Below, piece after piece: positions 1-8,550 of a stretch of 64,000 nucleotides of DNA. The notes under the pieces are model-generated. The model was not told the DNA's origin. It worked only from the letters and a program-made list of their open reading frames with translations, and did no database searches. The position numbers and the translations under genes are program-made. How positions within the stretch are numbered: the stretch's first letter is position 1; the number at the start of each line of letters is the position of its first letter. Where the stretch lies: positions 110,483-174,482 of the forward strand of contig JAKSJQ010000001.1 in the NCBI GenBank assembly GCA_024402115.1. The letters run 5' to 3'. This stretch comes from Bacteroidales bacterium (GTDB taxonomy: Bacteria; Bacteroidota; Bacteroidia; Bacteroidales; UBA932).

Positions 1-537
1 ATGTCCCTCACCGGAGTCAGCGACGCCCCTATGAAACCGACCAACTTCATGCAGTCCACCCACAATACGGTGAGCTCAATGATAGGCATAAGAACGGCTT
101 CGCACGGATATAATGCGACCTACTCCCATGGTCTCAGCTCATTCGAGAGCGCCCTTCTCGACGCTCTTCTCCAGCTCGAGCTCGGGGAGATAGAGAACGC
201 CCTCGTAGGCCTCTCCGACGAGACCTCGGAGACCTTCTCGATGATGCTCGGAAAGGTGGGTGTCGAGAGCATGGACATTGCTTCGTCCATAGTTGTCAGC
301 CGTAAGGCCGAGAACGCGCTCTGCCGTATCGCGGACTTCAGCCTCAGCCATGGACGCGCAGCGTTTGACGCCGCATCCAAGGTTCAGGCGGACATCGTGC
401 TCGAAGCGCCTCTGGGATACGTGGACGGCGCGAGGATGATAGCCCAGGGCAATTGCGCAAGCGTGCTCGTCGTGAACAGGGGAAGAAACTTTGACGATAC
501 TTCATACGCCTTGCTCGTCAAGGCAGACAAGCAGTAG
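1..537 (+). CDS. Beta-ketoacyl synthase-like chain-length factor (5' truncated by window edge)
   Basis: The 178 visible residues look like the C-terminal part of a ketosynthase-like protein of the aryl-polyene/flexirubin type (ketoacyl-synt_2 family). A STHN motif is followed by a YSHGLSSFESAL stretch where true ketosynthases carry their active-site cysteine region, and no cysteine is visible there, which suggests a chain-length-factor partner rather than a condensing enzyme. The ATG at base 1 is probably internal, since family members are usually about 230-250 residues and the STHN region lies mid-protein; the gene then starts before the window. It ends 3 nt before the next gene, in one tightly packed operon with an acyl dehydratase-like protein, a LolA-like carrier and an MMPL exporter, which supports a role in polyene-lipid synthesis. 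The family call is fairly safe; the product of the cluster is inferred. Confidence 0.65.
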   Translation: MSLTGVSDAPMKPTNFMQSTHNTVSSMIGIRTASHGYNATYSHGLSSFESALLDALLQLELGEIENALVGLSDETSETFSMMLGKVGVESMDIASSIVVSRKAENALCRIADFSLSHGRAAFDAASKVQADIVLEAPLGYVDGARMIAQGNCASVLVVNRGRNFDDTSYALLVKADKQ

Positions 538-540
538 GAT

Positions 541-915
541 ATGGTAAAGGAAATCATAGGATGGGGACTCGTGCCGCTGGCTCTTCTGCAGAGCCTGCTG
601 CTTTGCTGCGGTCAGGTCTTCGTGAAGCTGGCGATGGCTGCCACGGGCGCTTTCCGGTGGGACTTTCGCTTCCTTCTGAGTCAGCTCACCAACGGGTGGT
701 GGCTCGCATGCGGCATCTCTTTTGGCGGTGCCACGGTGCTGTGGATGTACATACTCAAGCACTATCCTTTCAGCGTCGCCTATCCTTTATCATGCCTGAG
801 CTATGCCTTTGGTATGGTTGCTGCAATAGTAATCTTTCATGAACAGGTATCCTGGACACAGTGGCTCGGAGTCGTGCTCATTATGGCAGGATGCGCTTTG
901 ATTGCAGTGAAATGA
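541..915 (+). CDS. Small EamA/SMR-like four-TM membrane protein
   Basis: This 124-aa protein has four hydrophobic helices and the layout of a half-size EamA or small-multidrug-resistance-type transporter (similar in plan to ArnE/ArnF). Helix 1 lies near residues 8-30 and includes LLCCGQVFVKLAM; the following helices include WLACGISFGGATVLWMY and a C-terminal TQWLGVVLIMAGCALIAV segment. It starts 3 nt after the ketosynthase-like gene, and its stop overlaps the next ATG (ATGA at 912-915), so the genes are translationally coupled. In related aryl-polyene clusters small membrane proteins of this kind probably help move lipid intermediates, but substrate and direction cannot be read from the sequence. 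Confidence 0.6.
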   Translation: MVKEIIGWGLVPLALLQSLLLCCGQVFVKLAMAATGAFRWDFRFLLSQLTNGWWLACGISFGGATVLWMYILKHYPFSVAYPLSCLSYAFGMVAAIVIFHEQVSWTQWLGVVLIMAGCALIAVK

Positions 916-1430
916 TGCGCAGGATTATCACATTCGCCGCAACGCTTCTTCTTGCGTGCGCGGCATATGCCCAGGATTTCAGGCAGGCAAGCCCCGAAGA
1001 GAGTGCGGAGATACTCTCTAAGGTGGAGCTCAGCCCGGCGGAAGTGGGCTCGCTCAAGTGCGACTTCGTGCAGACCAGGCACTCTTCCATGCTCAAGGAG
1101 GACCTCGTCAGCAAGGGTAAACTTACCATCAATGCTCCCAAGAGCCTCGTATGGGAAGTGACTTCTCCGTACAAGAGCAGCTCCCAGGTTGCGCTGGATT
1201 CGGACAAGAGGCTCGCCGCGATGTCCCGCAAGAATGATTTTTCGAAGACCGTATATGTCTCGGACAAGGAGTACAAGATCGTGCTCGTTCCTCTGAAGAG
1301 GGACATGAAGCAGCTTTTCACGAAGATTGAGGCAACTGTGCTCCGCAGCAGCGGCGACGTGCGCAAGGTCGTGATGTACGATGCGTCCGGAGACAGCACC
1401 ACAATAGAGTTCAGCCATGTTGAAAGGTGA
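912..1430 (+). CDS. LolA-like outer-membrane lipoprotein carrier
   Basis: The protein starts MMRRIITFAATLLLACAAYAQ, a clear Sec signal peptide, followed by about 150 residues resembling the LolA/LolA-like periplasmic carrier fold: a KCDFVQTRHSSMLKEDLVSKGKL segment near the start and a SPYKSS-type strand pair typical of the family. An upstream ATG at 861 would add 17 residues with no signal character; the start at 912, overlapping the previous stop, is preferred. Dedicated LolA paralogues are regular members of aryl-polyene and related lipid clusters, where they are thought to carry a lipid across the periplasm. Its stop overlaps the start of the following hot-dog gene by 14 nt. Confidence 0.75.
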   Translation: MMRRIITFAATLLLACAAYAQDFRQASPEESAEILSKVELSPAEVGSLKCDFVQTRHSSMLKEDLVSKGKLTINAPKSLVWEVTSPYKSSSQVALDSDKRLAAMSRKNDFSKTVYVSDKEYKIVLVPLKRDMKQLFTKIEATVLRSSGDVRKVVMYDASGDSTTIEFSHVER

Positions 1431-1773
1431 TCTTTACACTCTCGAAGCGCTTCAGCGCGAGGGGCAGGCCTGCTCTGCCGAGCTTGCCCTGATTCCCCAG
1501 AGCCGCATATACGCAGCCCATTTCCCAGGGAAGCCTATCACTCCCGGGGTGTGCATACTGCAGATGTGCGTGGAGCTTGCTTCCGAGGCTTCCGGACGCC
1601 ACCTTGAGCTTTCCGAGGCCAGGGACATACGCTTCCTCGTGCCTCTCGTTCCCGAGAGTGGTGCCCGCGTAAAGATAGATTTCACTCTTCCTGATGGGGA
1701 CGTTCTTCCGATCGAGTTCATCGTCTCGGTCGCAGATACGGTACATGCCAAACTCAAACTCACCCTGCAGTAG
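1417..1773 (+). CDS. FabZ-like hot-dog 3-hydroxyacyl-ACP dehydratase
   Basis: This 118-aa protein has the FabZ signature HFPGKPITPGVCILQ beginning at His35, on the central helix of a hot-dog fold, and has the normal length of a stand-alone FabZ-like domain. In standard FabZ the residue 14 positions after the histidine is the catalytic glutamate; here that position is glutamine. The protein may therefore be a specialised dehydratase or a non-catalytic partner. It overlaps the LolA-like gene and precedes the glycosyltransferase by 6 nt. A role in making the unsaturated acyl chain of the cluster product is inferred from context. Confidence 0.7.
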   Translation: MLKGDLYTLEALQREGQACSAELALIPQSRIYAAHFPGKPITPGVCILQMCVELASEASGRHLELSEARDIRFLVPLVPESGARVKIDFTLPDGDVLPIEFIVSVADTVHAKLKLTLQ

Positions 1774-1779
1774 AAGAGG

Positions 1780-2547
1780 ATGGAGCAGCATGCGAGAATA
1801 TGCGTCGTGATACCGACATACAGAAATGCCGGCACCGTCGCTGACGTCGTCACAAGGACGCTGGAGCAGCTCAAGGAAGTGTCCGGGAGCCGCGTCATAG
1901 TGGTCAACGACGGAAGCCCGGACAATACAGATGACGTTCTCGCCGACCTCCCCGTCACATTGGTGAGCTACCCAGACAACAAAGGAAAGGGCGGAGCCCT
2001 CAAGACCGGATTCGCAAAGGCCGCAGAGCTGGGATATGACCATGTCATCACCATCGATTCTGACGGTCAGCACTATCCTGAGGACATACCTACCTTCATA
2101 GAGGCCATCAAGGCCCACCCGGATGCCATCATAACCGGCAGCCGAAATCTCAGCGCCGCGAATATGCCCGGCAAGAATACCTTCGCCAACAAGTTCTCGA
2201 ACTTCTGGTTCAGGCTCCAGACACTTCGCGATGTCCCCGACACCCAGACTGGCTTCAGGGCTTATCCCCTCAAGGGACTTCCATGGCTTGGGCTTCTGAC
2301 CTCTCGCTACGAGGCGGAGCTTGAGCTTCTCGTGCTTTCGGTATGGAAGGGAACGCCGGTCTACCCGGTACAGATAAGGGTCTACTATCCGCCGGAAGGT
2401 GAGCGCATCTCCAGCTTCCATCCGTTCTGGGATTTCTTCAGGATCAGCGTGCTCAACACAGTGCTCTGCGTCCTTGCGCTCGTATATGGTTATCCACGCA
2501 TGGCTCTCACCTGGCTCTGTCGATCACTGAGGAGGAACGCACGATGA
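1780..2547 (+). CDS. GT2 family glycosyltransferase
   Basis: This 255-aa protein is a GT-A fold family 2 glycosyltransferase of the dolichol-phosphate-mannose-synthase-like type. It starts with RICVVIPTYRNAGTV, then VIVVNDGSPDNT, a glycine-rich NKGKGGALKTGF loop and the metal-binding DSD in TIDSDGQHYPED. A hydrophobic C-terminal stretch around residues 215-245 may anchor it to the membrane. It lies inside the cluster, and its stop overlaps the MMPL start by 4 nt (ATGA). GT2 enzymes of this type are common in Bacteroidetes aryl-polyene/flexirubin clusters, where they probably glycosylate the lipid product; donor and acceptor are unknown. Confidence 0.85.
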   Translation: MEQHARICVVIPTYRNAGTVADVVTRTLEQLKEVSGSRVIVVNDGSPDNTDDVLADLPVTLVSYPDNKGKGGALKTGFAKAAELGYDHVITIDSDGQHYPEDIPTFIEAIKAHPDAIITGSRNLSAANMPGKNTFANKFSNFWFRLQTLRDVPDTQTGFRAYPLKGLPWLGLLTSRYEAELELLVLSVWKGTPVYPVQIRVYYPPEGERISSFHPFWDFFRISVLNTVLCVLALVYGYPRMALTWLCRSLRRNAR

Positions 2548-5500
2548 AGGAGCTGGTCGTCAGGGTATATGATTTCCTCACGGCGCACCGTTGGGTGGCC
2601 TGGGTCGCACTGGTCTTGCTGATTCTCGTCAGCGGCCTGCTCGTGACTCGCATGGATTACGAGGAGGACATCTCTGCCTTCCTGCCACAGGACGAGCAGA
2701 GCGCAAGATACAATTCCATCTACCAGAAGCTTGGCGGCCAGGACAGGATAGCCGTGTTCTTCACTCCCGAAGGAGAGGGCGACCAGTATGAGGTCATGGA
2801 TGCCATGGACCGCTTCGGAAGCATCTGGGAGGAGTGCGACACGAGCCGCATAGTCAGCGACATGCAGGTCAGCACCGATCAGGGAAGCATTCTGGACGTG
2901 TTCGGCTTCATAAGCGAGAACTGGCCATACTTCCTCACGGAGGAGGACTATACCCGTATGGAGGAAGTGCTCTCGCAGCCAGGATATCTCGCGGACAAGC
3001 TCTCTCAGGACAAGCAGTCTCTCAACTCAATAGCGTCTGCCGTCACTTCGCGCTATCTGCGCACTGACCCGGCCGGCCTCTTCACTCCCGTGCTCGGAAG
3101 ACTGAACGAGCTGAACCCGGCCGAGAGCAACGGCATGGTCGACGGCTATCTCTTCACCAACGAGGGCAGGACGGGAGTCGTATTCTTCCGTTCTCCTTTC
3201 GGCAGCAGCGAGTCGGGAAGGAATTCTGAACTGCTCTCGATTATCGACGAGGTGGTGGAGAAAACCAGGGCAGAGTGCCCTGAAATGGAGATTTCTGCCG
3301 TCGGAGGCCCGATAGTCGCCGTCGGAAACGCTACCAGGATCAAAAAGGACAGCGTCCTTGCGGTAAGTCTCGCGATGGTGCTCATCCTGCTGGTTCTGTT
3401 CTTCTCGTACCGCAGGTTCAGCGACGTGATGTGGATTGCAATCTCGCTGCTGTGTGGAGCTCTTTTCGCCCTTGGACTGATATCCGTCTTCAAGAGCAGC
3501 ATATCCATCATAGTGCTCGGAATAGGAGCGATGATAATAGGTGTGGCGGTGAACTATCCGCTGCATTACATCGACCATCTGAAATACCAGCCGGACAAGC
3601 GCAGGGCGCTCAGGGAGCAGGTGACCCCGCTTCTGGTGGGCAACATCACTACCGTAGGTGCCTTCCTGGGCTTGCTGCTGATGAAGGCAGGCGCCCTCAG
3701 GGATTTCGGCCTCGTGGGTGCGCTGATGCTTGTCGGAACAATACTTTTCGTGCTGCTTTTCCTGCCAGCCCTCGCTACGGGAAGGAAGGAGAAGGCGACC
3801 AATACCCTCAAGCTTGACTTCGACCGTTACCTGAATCCGTCGCGCAGGACCCGCCGCATAGGCTTCATGGCCTTCGTGGTGCTCACTGTCGTATTCGCCT
3901 ATGCCGGAAGGAGGATATCCTTCGACTCGGACATGCACAACATCAACTACATGACTCCTGACCAGAGCCGCGGCTTTGCGATGCTGGAGTCTATGGGGGC
4001 TGATGCGAGCGGGCGAGACTGCATCTATGCAGTGGCCGAGGGAAGCGAGGCCGAGGCAGCCCTTCAGGGCGCCGAGATACTCGACCGCGCCGCCCGTGCG
4101 ATGGGCGATGGGGTCAGCGTGAGCTCGATAAGCGCATTCATGCCGTCCAAGGCGGAGCAGGCACGTCGTCTCGAGCGTTGGCGCAACTTTGTCTCCCAGC
4201 ATCCGACCCTCGTGCAGGACCTTCGTCGCGAGGCGTCCCTCCTGGGCTTTGCGGACAGCGCCTTCGAGCCTTTCTATGAGCTTATAGACAAGGATTGGGA
4301 AGTGCAGCCGGCGGAATATTTCGAGCCTCTGAGCTCTACCGTTGGACAGTCCATGTTCCTTCAGGACGAGGGCAAGACCAGCGTCGTTTCCTTCGTAAGG
4401 GTCGATCCTCAGCTCGCACCGGTTGTGAAGTCATCGCTCTCGCAGGTGATGCCGGAAGGTGGCTTCTGCTTCGACTCGTCGGACGTCAGCAACAGCCTCG
4501 TCTCTCTGCTCTCAGAGGACTTCGACAAGATTGGCCTTATCTGCAGCATGATAGTGTTCTTCTTCCTCTGGCTCTCCTTCGGCAGCATCGAGCTCAGCCT
4601 GATGAGCTTCCTTCCGCTCGCGATAGGATGGGTGTGGATACTCGGAATCATGCAGCTCACCGGCCTGCAGTTCAATATCGTGAACATCATTCTCGCCTCG
4701 TTCATCTTCGGAATGGGCGACGACTATACCATCTTCATCACCGAGGGACTCATGTATGAGCATGCCTGCGGCAAGAAGATACTCATGTCCTACAAGAACA
4801 GCGTCGCGCTCTCCGCGCTGATAATGTTCCTGGGCATAGGCGTGCTTGTCGTGGCGCGCCATCCTGCGATGCGTTCGGTGGGTCTGGTGACCGTGGTCGG
4901 AATGTTCACTGTCGTCGTGATGGCCTACTACCTGCCTCCTCTGGTCTTCCGCTGGATCACGACCATCAAGGGACAGGTGAGGGAAGTTCCTCTCACCCTC
5001 GGCAGGATCTTGCGCTCCCTCTTCTCGATCAGCTTCTTCCTCCTGGCGTGCCTTTTCATAGTGCCGGGAGTGTGCATCGCCTTCCTCTTCGGACGTGATG
5101 ACGAGAAGAAGAAACTGCGCTACCATGTCTTCCTTCAGAAGCTTTCGAACTTCATCATACACCATGTCCCAGGCACAAGGTTCAGCTGGGCAAACCCTCA
5201 TGGGGAAGACTTCAGCAAGCCGGCCGTCTACATCAGCAACCATCAGTCCCATCTTGACGTGATGGCGGTGATGATGCTTACTCCTAAGGTCGTCATCATG
5301 ACCAACGACTGGGTGTGGAACAATCCTTTCTACGGTGCACTTATCCATCGCGCAGAGTTCTACCCGGCGTCGAACGGATATGACGAGAACTTCCCTAAGC
5401 TCAAGGATCTCGTAGAGCGCGGCTATTCAGTGCTCGTATATCCTGAGGGCACGAGGAACACGGACTGCACGGGTGTCCAGCGCTTCCACCGCGGTGCCTT

Positions 5501-6266
5501 CATGCTGGCCCATCAGCTCGGCGTCGACGTCGTTCCTATTTATATCCACGGATTCGGAAATGTGCTGCCGAAGCAGGATTTCATGCTCCGCAAGGGCTCG
5601 TTGTACATGGAGGTCGGAAAGCGCATCCCACATGCTTGCATTGCCGAATTCGGTGCGTCAGAGGGGCTCTCGTCCAGTGCCTCCGGCGAGACCATGGACT
5701 GGCGCGCAGCCACCCGCCGCTTCCATTCGGACTTCGCTTCCGAGTATGCAAGGGTGCGCAGGGAGCGAGAGAACATCGAATACTGGATTCCTTATGTCCG
5801 CTACCAGTATCTCTACAAGGGAACGGAGGCCGCTGCTGCATGCAGGGCGGCTCTCTCTCGTAGCTCTGTGGCGACTCTGGAAGCCTTCGACGCGCAGATC
5901 AGGGCGATCTGCGACCCTGCTCTCGCAAGTAATGCCGAGGCCTTCTATGCGAGTCTCTGCGATTGCCATTCCGCTCAGTCTTCGGAAGACGGGTTGAGGC
6001 ATCCGGGCTCAGGCATCGACCTGCCTGCGCTTCTTTCGGGAACAGAACTGCCGGAGGGCATCTCCCTCGTTTCGCTCGCTCCGGGAAAGATCGAGCTTGC
6101 CGGATGCGGATATGGAGCGGTGACCCTTCTTCTTGCCCTGAGCTATCCGGATCTGGAGATCGTGGCGCACGAGGAAGACGAGGAGAAGAGGCTCACGGCT
6201 TCCCGCTGCCTGTCTCCGGTTCCGGGCGGATACGCCCTTCCACGTAATCTCAGCTATATTCCTTAG
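2544..6266 (+). CDS. Trifunctional MMPL transporter / lysophospholipid acyltransferase / methyltransferase-like fusion
   Basis: This 1240-aa protein joins three modules. Residues 1-about 850 form an RND/MMPL exporter with two repeated halves, each with one helix, a large periplasmic loop and a five-helix bundle (for example the helices around residues 273-420 and 655-810). Residues about 860-1060 form a PlsC-type acyltransferase with NHQSHLD (His900, Asp905) and PEGTRN (967-972). The last about 80 residues read like the start of a Rossmann methyltransferase (ELAGCGYGAVTLLLAL, then an acidic strand end). The same three-part fusion is known in Bacteroidetes lipid clusters. It probably exports the cluster lipid and acylates it on the cytoplasmic side. 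The methyltransferase part looks short, so its activity is doubtful. It converges with the next gene, with a 4-nt stop overlap. Confidence 0.85.
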   Translation: MKELVVRVYDFLTAHRWVAWVALVLLILVSGLLVTRMDYEEDISAFLPQDEQSARYNSIYQKLGGQDRIAVFFTPEGEGDQYEVMDAMDRFGSIWEECDTSRIVSDMQVSTDQGSILDVFGFISENWPYFLTEEDYTRMEEVLSQPGYLADKLSQDKQSLNSIASAVTSRYLRTDPAGLFTPVLGRLNELNPAESNGMVDGYLFTNEGRTGVVFFRSPFGSSESGRNSELLSIIDEVVEKTRAECPEMEISAVGGPIVAVGNATRIKKDSVLAVSLAMVLILLVLFFSYRRFSDVMWIAISLLCGALFALGLISVFKSSISIIVLGIGAMIIGVAVNYPLHYIDHLKYQPDKRRALREQVTPLLVGNITTVGAFLGLLLMKAGALRDFGLVGALMLVGTILFVLLFLPALATGRKEKATNTLKLDFDRYLNPSRRTRRIGFMAFVVLTVVFAYAGRRISFDSDMHNINYMTPDQSRGFAMLESMGADASGRDCIYAVAEGSEAEAALQGAEILDRAARAMGDGVSVSSISAFMPSKAEQARRLERWRNFVSQHPTLVQDLRREASLLGFADSAFEPFYELIDKDWEVQPAEYFEPLSSTVGQSMFLQDEGKTSVVSFVRVDPQLAPVVKSSLSQVMPEGGFCFDSSDVSNSLVSLLSEDFDKIGLICSMIVFFFLWLSFGSIELSLMSFLPLAIGWVWILGIMQLTGLQFNIVNIILASFIFGMGDDYTIFITEGLMYEHACGKKILMSYKNSVALSALIMFLGIGVLVVARHPAMRSVGLVTVVGMFTVVVMAYYLPPLVFRWITTIKGQVREVPLTLGRILRSLFSISFFLLACLFIVPGVCIAFLFGRDDEKKKLRYHVFLQKLSNFIIHHVPGTRFSWANPHGEDFSKPAVYISNHQSHLDVMAVMMLTPKVVIMTNDWVWNNPFYGALIHRAEFYPASNGYDENFPKLKDLVERGYSVLVYPEGTRNTDCTGVQRFHRGAFMLAHQLGVDVVPIYIHGFGNVLPKQDFMLRKGSLYMEVGKRIPHACIAEFGASEGLSSSASGETMDWRAATRRFHSDFASEYARVRRERENIEYWIPYVRYQYLYKGTEAAAACRAALSRSSVATLEAFDAQIRAICDPALASNAEAFYASLCDCHSAQSSEDGLRHPGSGIDLPALLSGTELPEGISLVSLAPGKIELAGCGYGAVTLLLALSYPDLEIVAHEEDEEKRLTASRCLSPVPGGYALPRNLSYIP

Positions 6267-7192
6267 AAGATCCTGCGAAGCCAGGAGATGAACTGTTCGT
6301 GCCATGCAGAGGTTTCAGGCCCCTGCTTCTCCTTCGTGGCTCCGAATCCGTGACCGCCTTCGCTGTATCTGGCGTAGAGGTGCGGGACTCCCGCTTCCGT
6401 GAGGGCGGCGTCGAGAATGTCGGAGTTCCGGCAGTCCACAATCGGATCGTCGGCGCAGTGCAGGAGGAAGGTCGGCGGGGTGTCAGGCTTGACATGCTTC
6501 TCCAGAGAGAGGGAGTCGCGCATTTCCTGCCTGTTCTTCCTGTATTCTCCGAGAAGCCCCCTGCGTGACCTTGCATGGGTGAAATCCTCGCTGAGCGATA
6601 CGACTGGGTAGATAGGGACGCAGAAGTCCGGCCTGAGTGAGACCTCCGGCTCTATGCCGTAGCGGGACATGAAGTTGGTGCCGAAATACTCTCCGGCAGA
6701 CATGGCGAGATGACCTCCCGCGGAGAAGCCCATGACCCCGATCCGGCCCGGGTCCACTCCGTAGTCCGCAGCGTTCTCCCTGATGAGCTGGATGGCCCTC
6801 TGGACGTCGCAGAGCATGTCCGGATGACTGTGGCCTCCGTACAGGGCACGTGTCCCCATGGCGAAATTGAATCCTCCTCCCGTGCGGTAGCGGAGCACGA
6901 ATGCAGCTATGCCCTCGCTCTGGAGCCACTGTGCGACATCCGCACCCTCGCTCTGCTCGTCGAGCCAGAAATAGCTTCCTCCCGGGCATATGATCACTGC
7001 GGCCCCGGCTCCCGCTCCGTCAGCGTCGGGCAGGTATGGCGTGAGGGTCACACCGCCGGCGCGGCAGCGGCTTCCCTCCCATATCCGTATGCTCTCCCTC
7101 TGTCTCAGGTCCCTGGACGGCTTTGCAGAAAGAGGCGCGGCCAGAGCAAGGGTCAGGAGCATTATGGACAGGTATGAGGTCGTTCGGGTCAT
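6263..7192 (-). CDS. Secreted alpha/beta-hydrolase, BD-FAE/acetyl-xylan-esterase-like
   Basis: This 309-aa protein has a hydrophobic N-terminus (SYLSIMLLTLALAAPLSA) typical of a signal peptide, then an alpha/beta-hydrolase core. Visible landmarks are an oxyanion-side ICPGGSY motif, the nucleophile elbow GFSAGG, a late aspartate in HCADDPIVD and the catalytic histidine in GGHGFG. This pattern matches the BD-FAE/Axe-like esterases common in polysaccharide-degrading Bacteroidetes. The likely substrate class is acylated plant polysaccharide or a related ester. A TAACTTTG -7 box on the minus strand ends only 8 nt before the ATG, so the mRNA leader would be almost absent; ATG 7162 is an alternative start but gives a signal peptide without basic residues. 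Confidence 0.8.
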   Translation of the reverse strand: MTRTTSYLSIMLLTLALAAPLSAKPSRDLRQRESIRIWEGSRCRAGGVTLTPYLPDADGAGAGAAVIICPGGSYFWLDEQSEGADVAQWLQSEGIAAFVLRYRTGGGFNFAMGTRALYGGHSHPDMLCDVQRAIQLIRENAADYGVDPGRIGVMGFSAGGHLAMSAGEYFGTNFMSRYGIEPEVSLRPDFCVPIYPVVSLSEDFTHARSRRGLLGEYRKNRQEMRDSLSLEKHVKPDTPPTFLLHCADDPIVDCRNSDILDAALTEAGVPHLYARYSEGGHGFGATKEKQGPETSAWHEQFISWLRRIF

Positions 7193-7199
7193 TGCCCTG

Positions 7200-7241
7200 C
7201 AAAGTTAATTAATCTTCTATCAAAAGAAATCCTTAACTTTG
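7200..7241. promoter_or_regulatory. Divergent -7 boxes between the esterase and the CoA-ligase genes
   Basis: Two perfect Bacteroidetes -7 boxes (TAACTTTG) point away from each other. One lies on the minus strand at 7200-7207 for the esterase and one on the plus strand at 7234-7241 for the CoA-ligase gene starting at 7257. The -33 elements are weak on both sides. Confidence 0.6.
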
Positions 7242-7256
7242 ACAGCTTGAACTATT

Positions 7257-8549
7257 ATGGTGGATATTGAATTCAGACAGCCCGAAGAGATAAAGGAGTT
7301 CCAGGAAGGACTCCTTCGTGAGGCCCTTGTGTATCTCAAGGACCACTCACGCTATTATCAGCGCATGTTCGACAGCTACGGTATCGACATCGACAAGATC
7401 CGTCACCTTGAGGACCTTGTGAAGATTCCGTTCACCGAGAAGAAGGATCTGCAGCTATTCAACGAGGATTTCCTCTGCTGCGACAAGTCTGCGGTGATCG
7501 ACTATGTGACCACTTCCGGCACCCTCGGCGACCCTGTGACCTTCGGATGTACAGAGAAGGACCTTCGCAGGCTCGCGTTCAACGAGAAGAAGTCCTTCGA
7601 GTGCGCAGGCCTCGGCCCGGGAAACATCGTGCAGCTCATGACCACCCTGGACAAGAGGTTCATGGCCGGACTCGCATACTTCCTCGGAATACGTGAGCTC
7701 GGAGCAAGCGTCATCCGCGTGGGCAACGGTATCCCCGAGCTTCAGTGGGACACCATCCGCCGTCTCAAGCCGGACACCATTATGTGCGTCCCTTCGTTCA
7801 TACTCCGACTCATCCAGTATGCCGAGGAGCATGACATCGACTACCGCAACAGCAGCATACGCAGAATTATAGGCATAGGCGAGGGCCTGCGCGACCAGAA
7901 CTTCGAGCTCAACCTTCTCGGAAGGTCGATCAAGGAGAAGTGGGACGTGGACCTCTTTGCCACATATTCGTCGACCGAGATGGGCGCAACCTTCTCCGAG
8001 TGCGAGCATGGAATGGGTGGACATGTCCATCCGGAGCTCATCATCGTGGAGATCATCGGCGACGACGACATGCCGGTTCCCGACGGTGAGGTAGGCGAGG
8101 TCGTAGTGACAACCCTCGGAGTCGAGGGCATGCCTCTGCTGCGCTTCCGTACGGGAGACATAGCCGCGAAGAGGACGGAGCAGTGCGCCTGCGGCAGATG
8201 GTCATACCGCCTCACTCCGCTCGTGGGACGCAAGAACAACATGATCAAGCTCAAGGGCACGACCCTCTATCCGCCAGCGGTGAACGACGTGCTTGACAAT
8301 GCGGAATATGTGCAGAACTATGTGGTTGTCGTAAGGGACAGCGAGGCCGGCACGGACGACGTGGTCGTGAAGCTGGGACTAAGCCATCAGCCGGCGTTCG
8401 ACGTTGTGAAGGATCTCAAGGACCGCTTCCGCTCCCGTATCAGGGTCGCTCCGCAGATAGAGATACTCCCGGTCGAGGAAGTACAGAAGATCAATTTCCC
8501 TGCGAAGTCACGCAAGCCTGTGAAGTTCATCGACGAAAGAAAGAAATAG
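7257..8549 (+). CDS. PaaK-like phenylacetate-CoA ligase / adenylate-forming enzyme
   Basis: This 430-aa protein is an ANL-superfamily enzyme of the PaaK branch, with the usual family length. The phosphate-binding loop reads VTTSGTLGDP near residue 85, followed by the YSSTEMG motif in the middle and RFRTGDIA before the C-terminal subdomain. A CACGR turn, typical of PaaK-like proteins, precedes the C-terminal domain with its NMIKLKGTTLYP hinge. It activates an aryl or acyl acid as adenylate and transfers it to CoA. Two nt separate it from a downstream acyltransferase gene, so the two probably act as a pair, activating and then attaching an acid. They may complement the aryl-lipid cluster just upstream, since aryl polyenes need an aryl starter; that link is inferred only from position. 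Confidence 0.8.
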   Translation: MVDIEFRQPEEIKEFQEGLLREALVYLKDHSRYYQRMFDSYGIDIDKIRHLEDLVKIPFTEKKDLQLFNEDFLCCDKSAVIDYVTTSGTLGDPVTFGCTEKDLRRLAFNEKKSFECAGLGPGNIVQLMTTLDKRFMAGLAYFLGIRELGASVIRVGNGIPELQWDTIRRLKPDTIMCVPSFILRLIQYAEEHDIDYRNSSIRRIIGIGEGLRDQNFELNLLGRSIKEKWDVDLFATYSSTEMGATFSECEHGMGGHVHPELIIVEIIGDDDMPVPDGEVGEVVVTTLGVEGMPLLRFRTGDIAAKRTEQCACGRWSYRLTPLVGRKNNMIKLKGTTLYPPAVNDVLDNAEYVQNYVVVVRDSEAGTDDVVVKLGLSHQPAFDVVKDLKDRFRSRIRVAPQIEILPVEEVQKINFPAKSRKPVKFIDERKK

Positions 8550-8550
8550 C

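Noticed and set aside
3027..4202. 391-aa minus-strand frame inside the MMPL gene
   Set aside because: Antisense shadow of a high-GC gene; His/Arg-rich with no domain, while the plus strand encodes a clear transporter.
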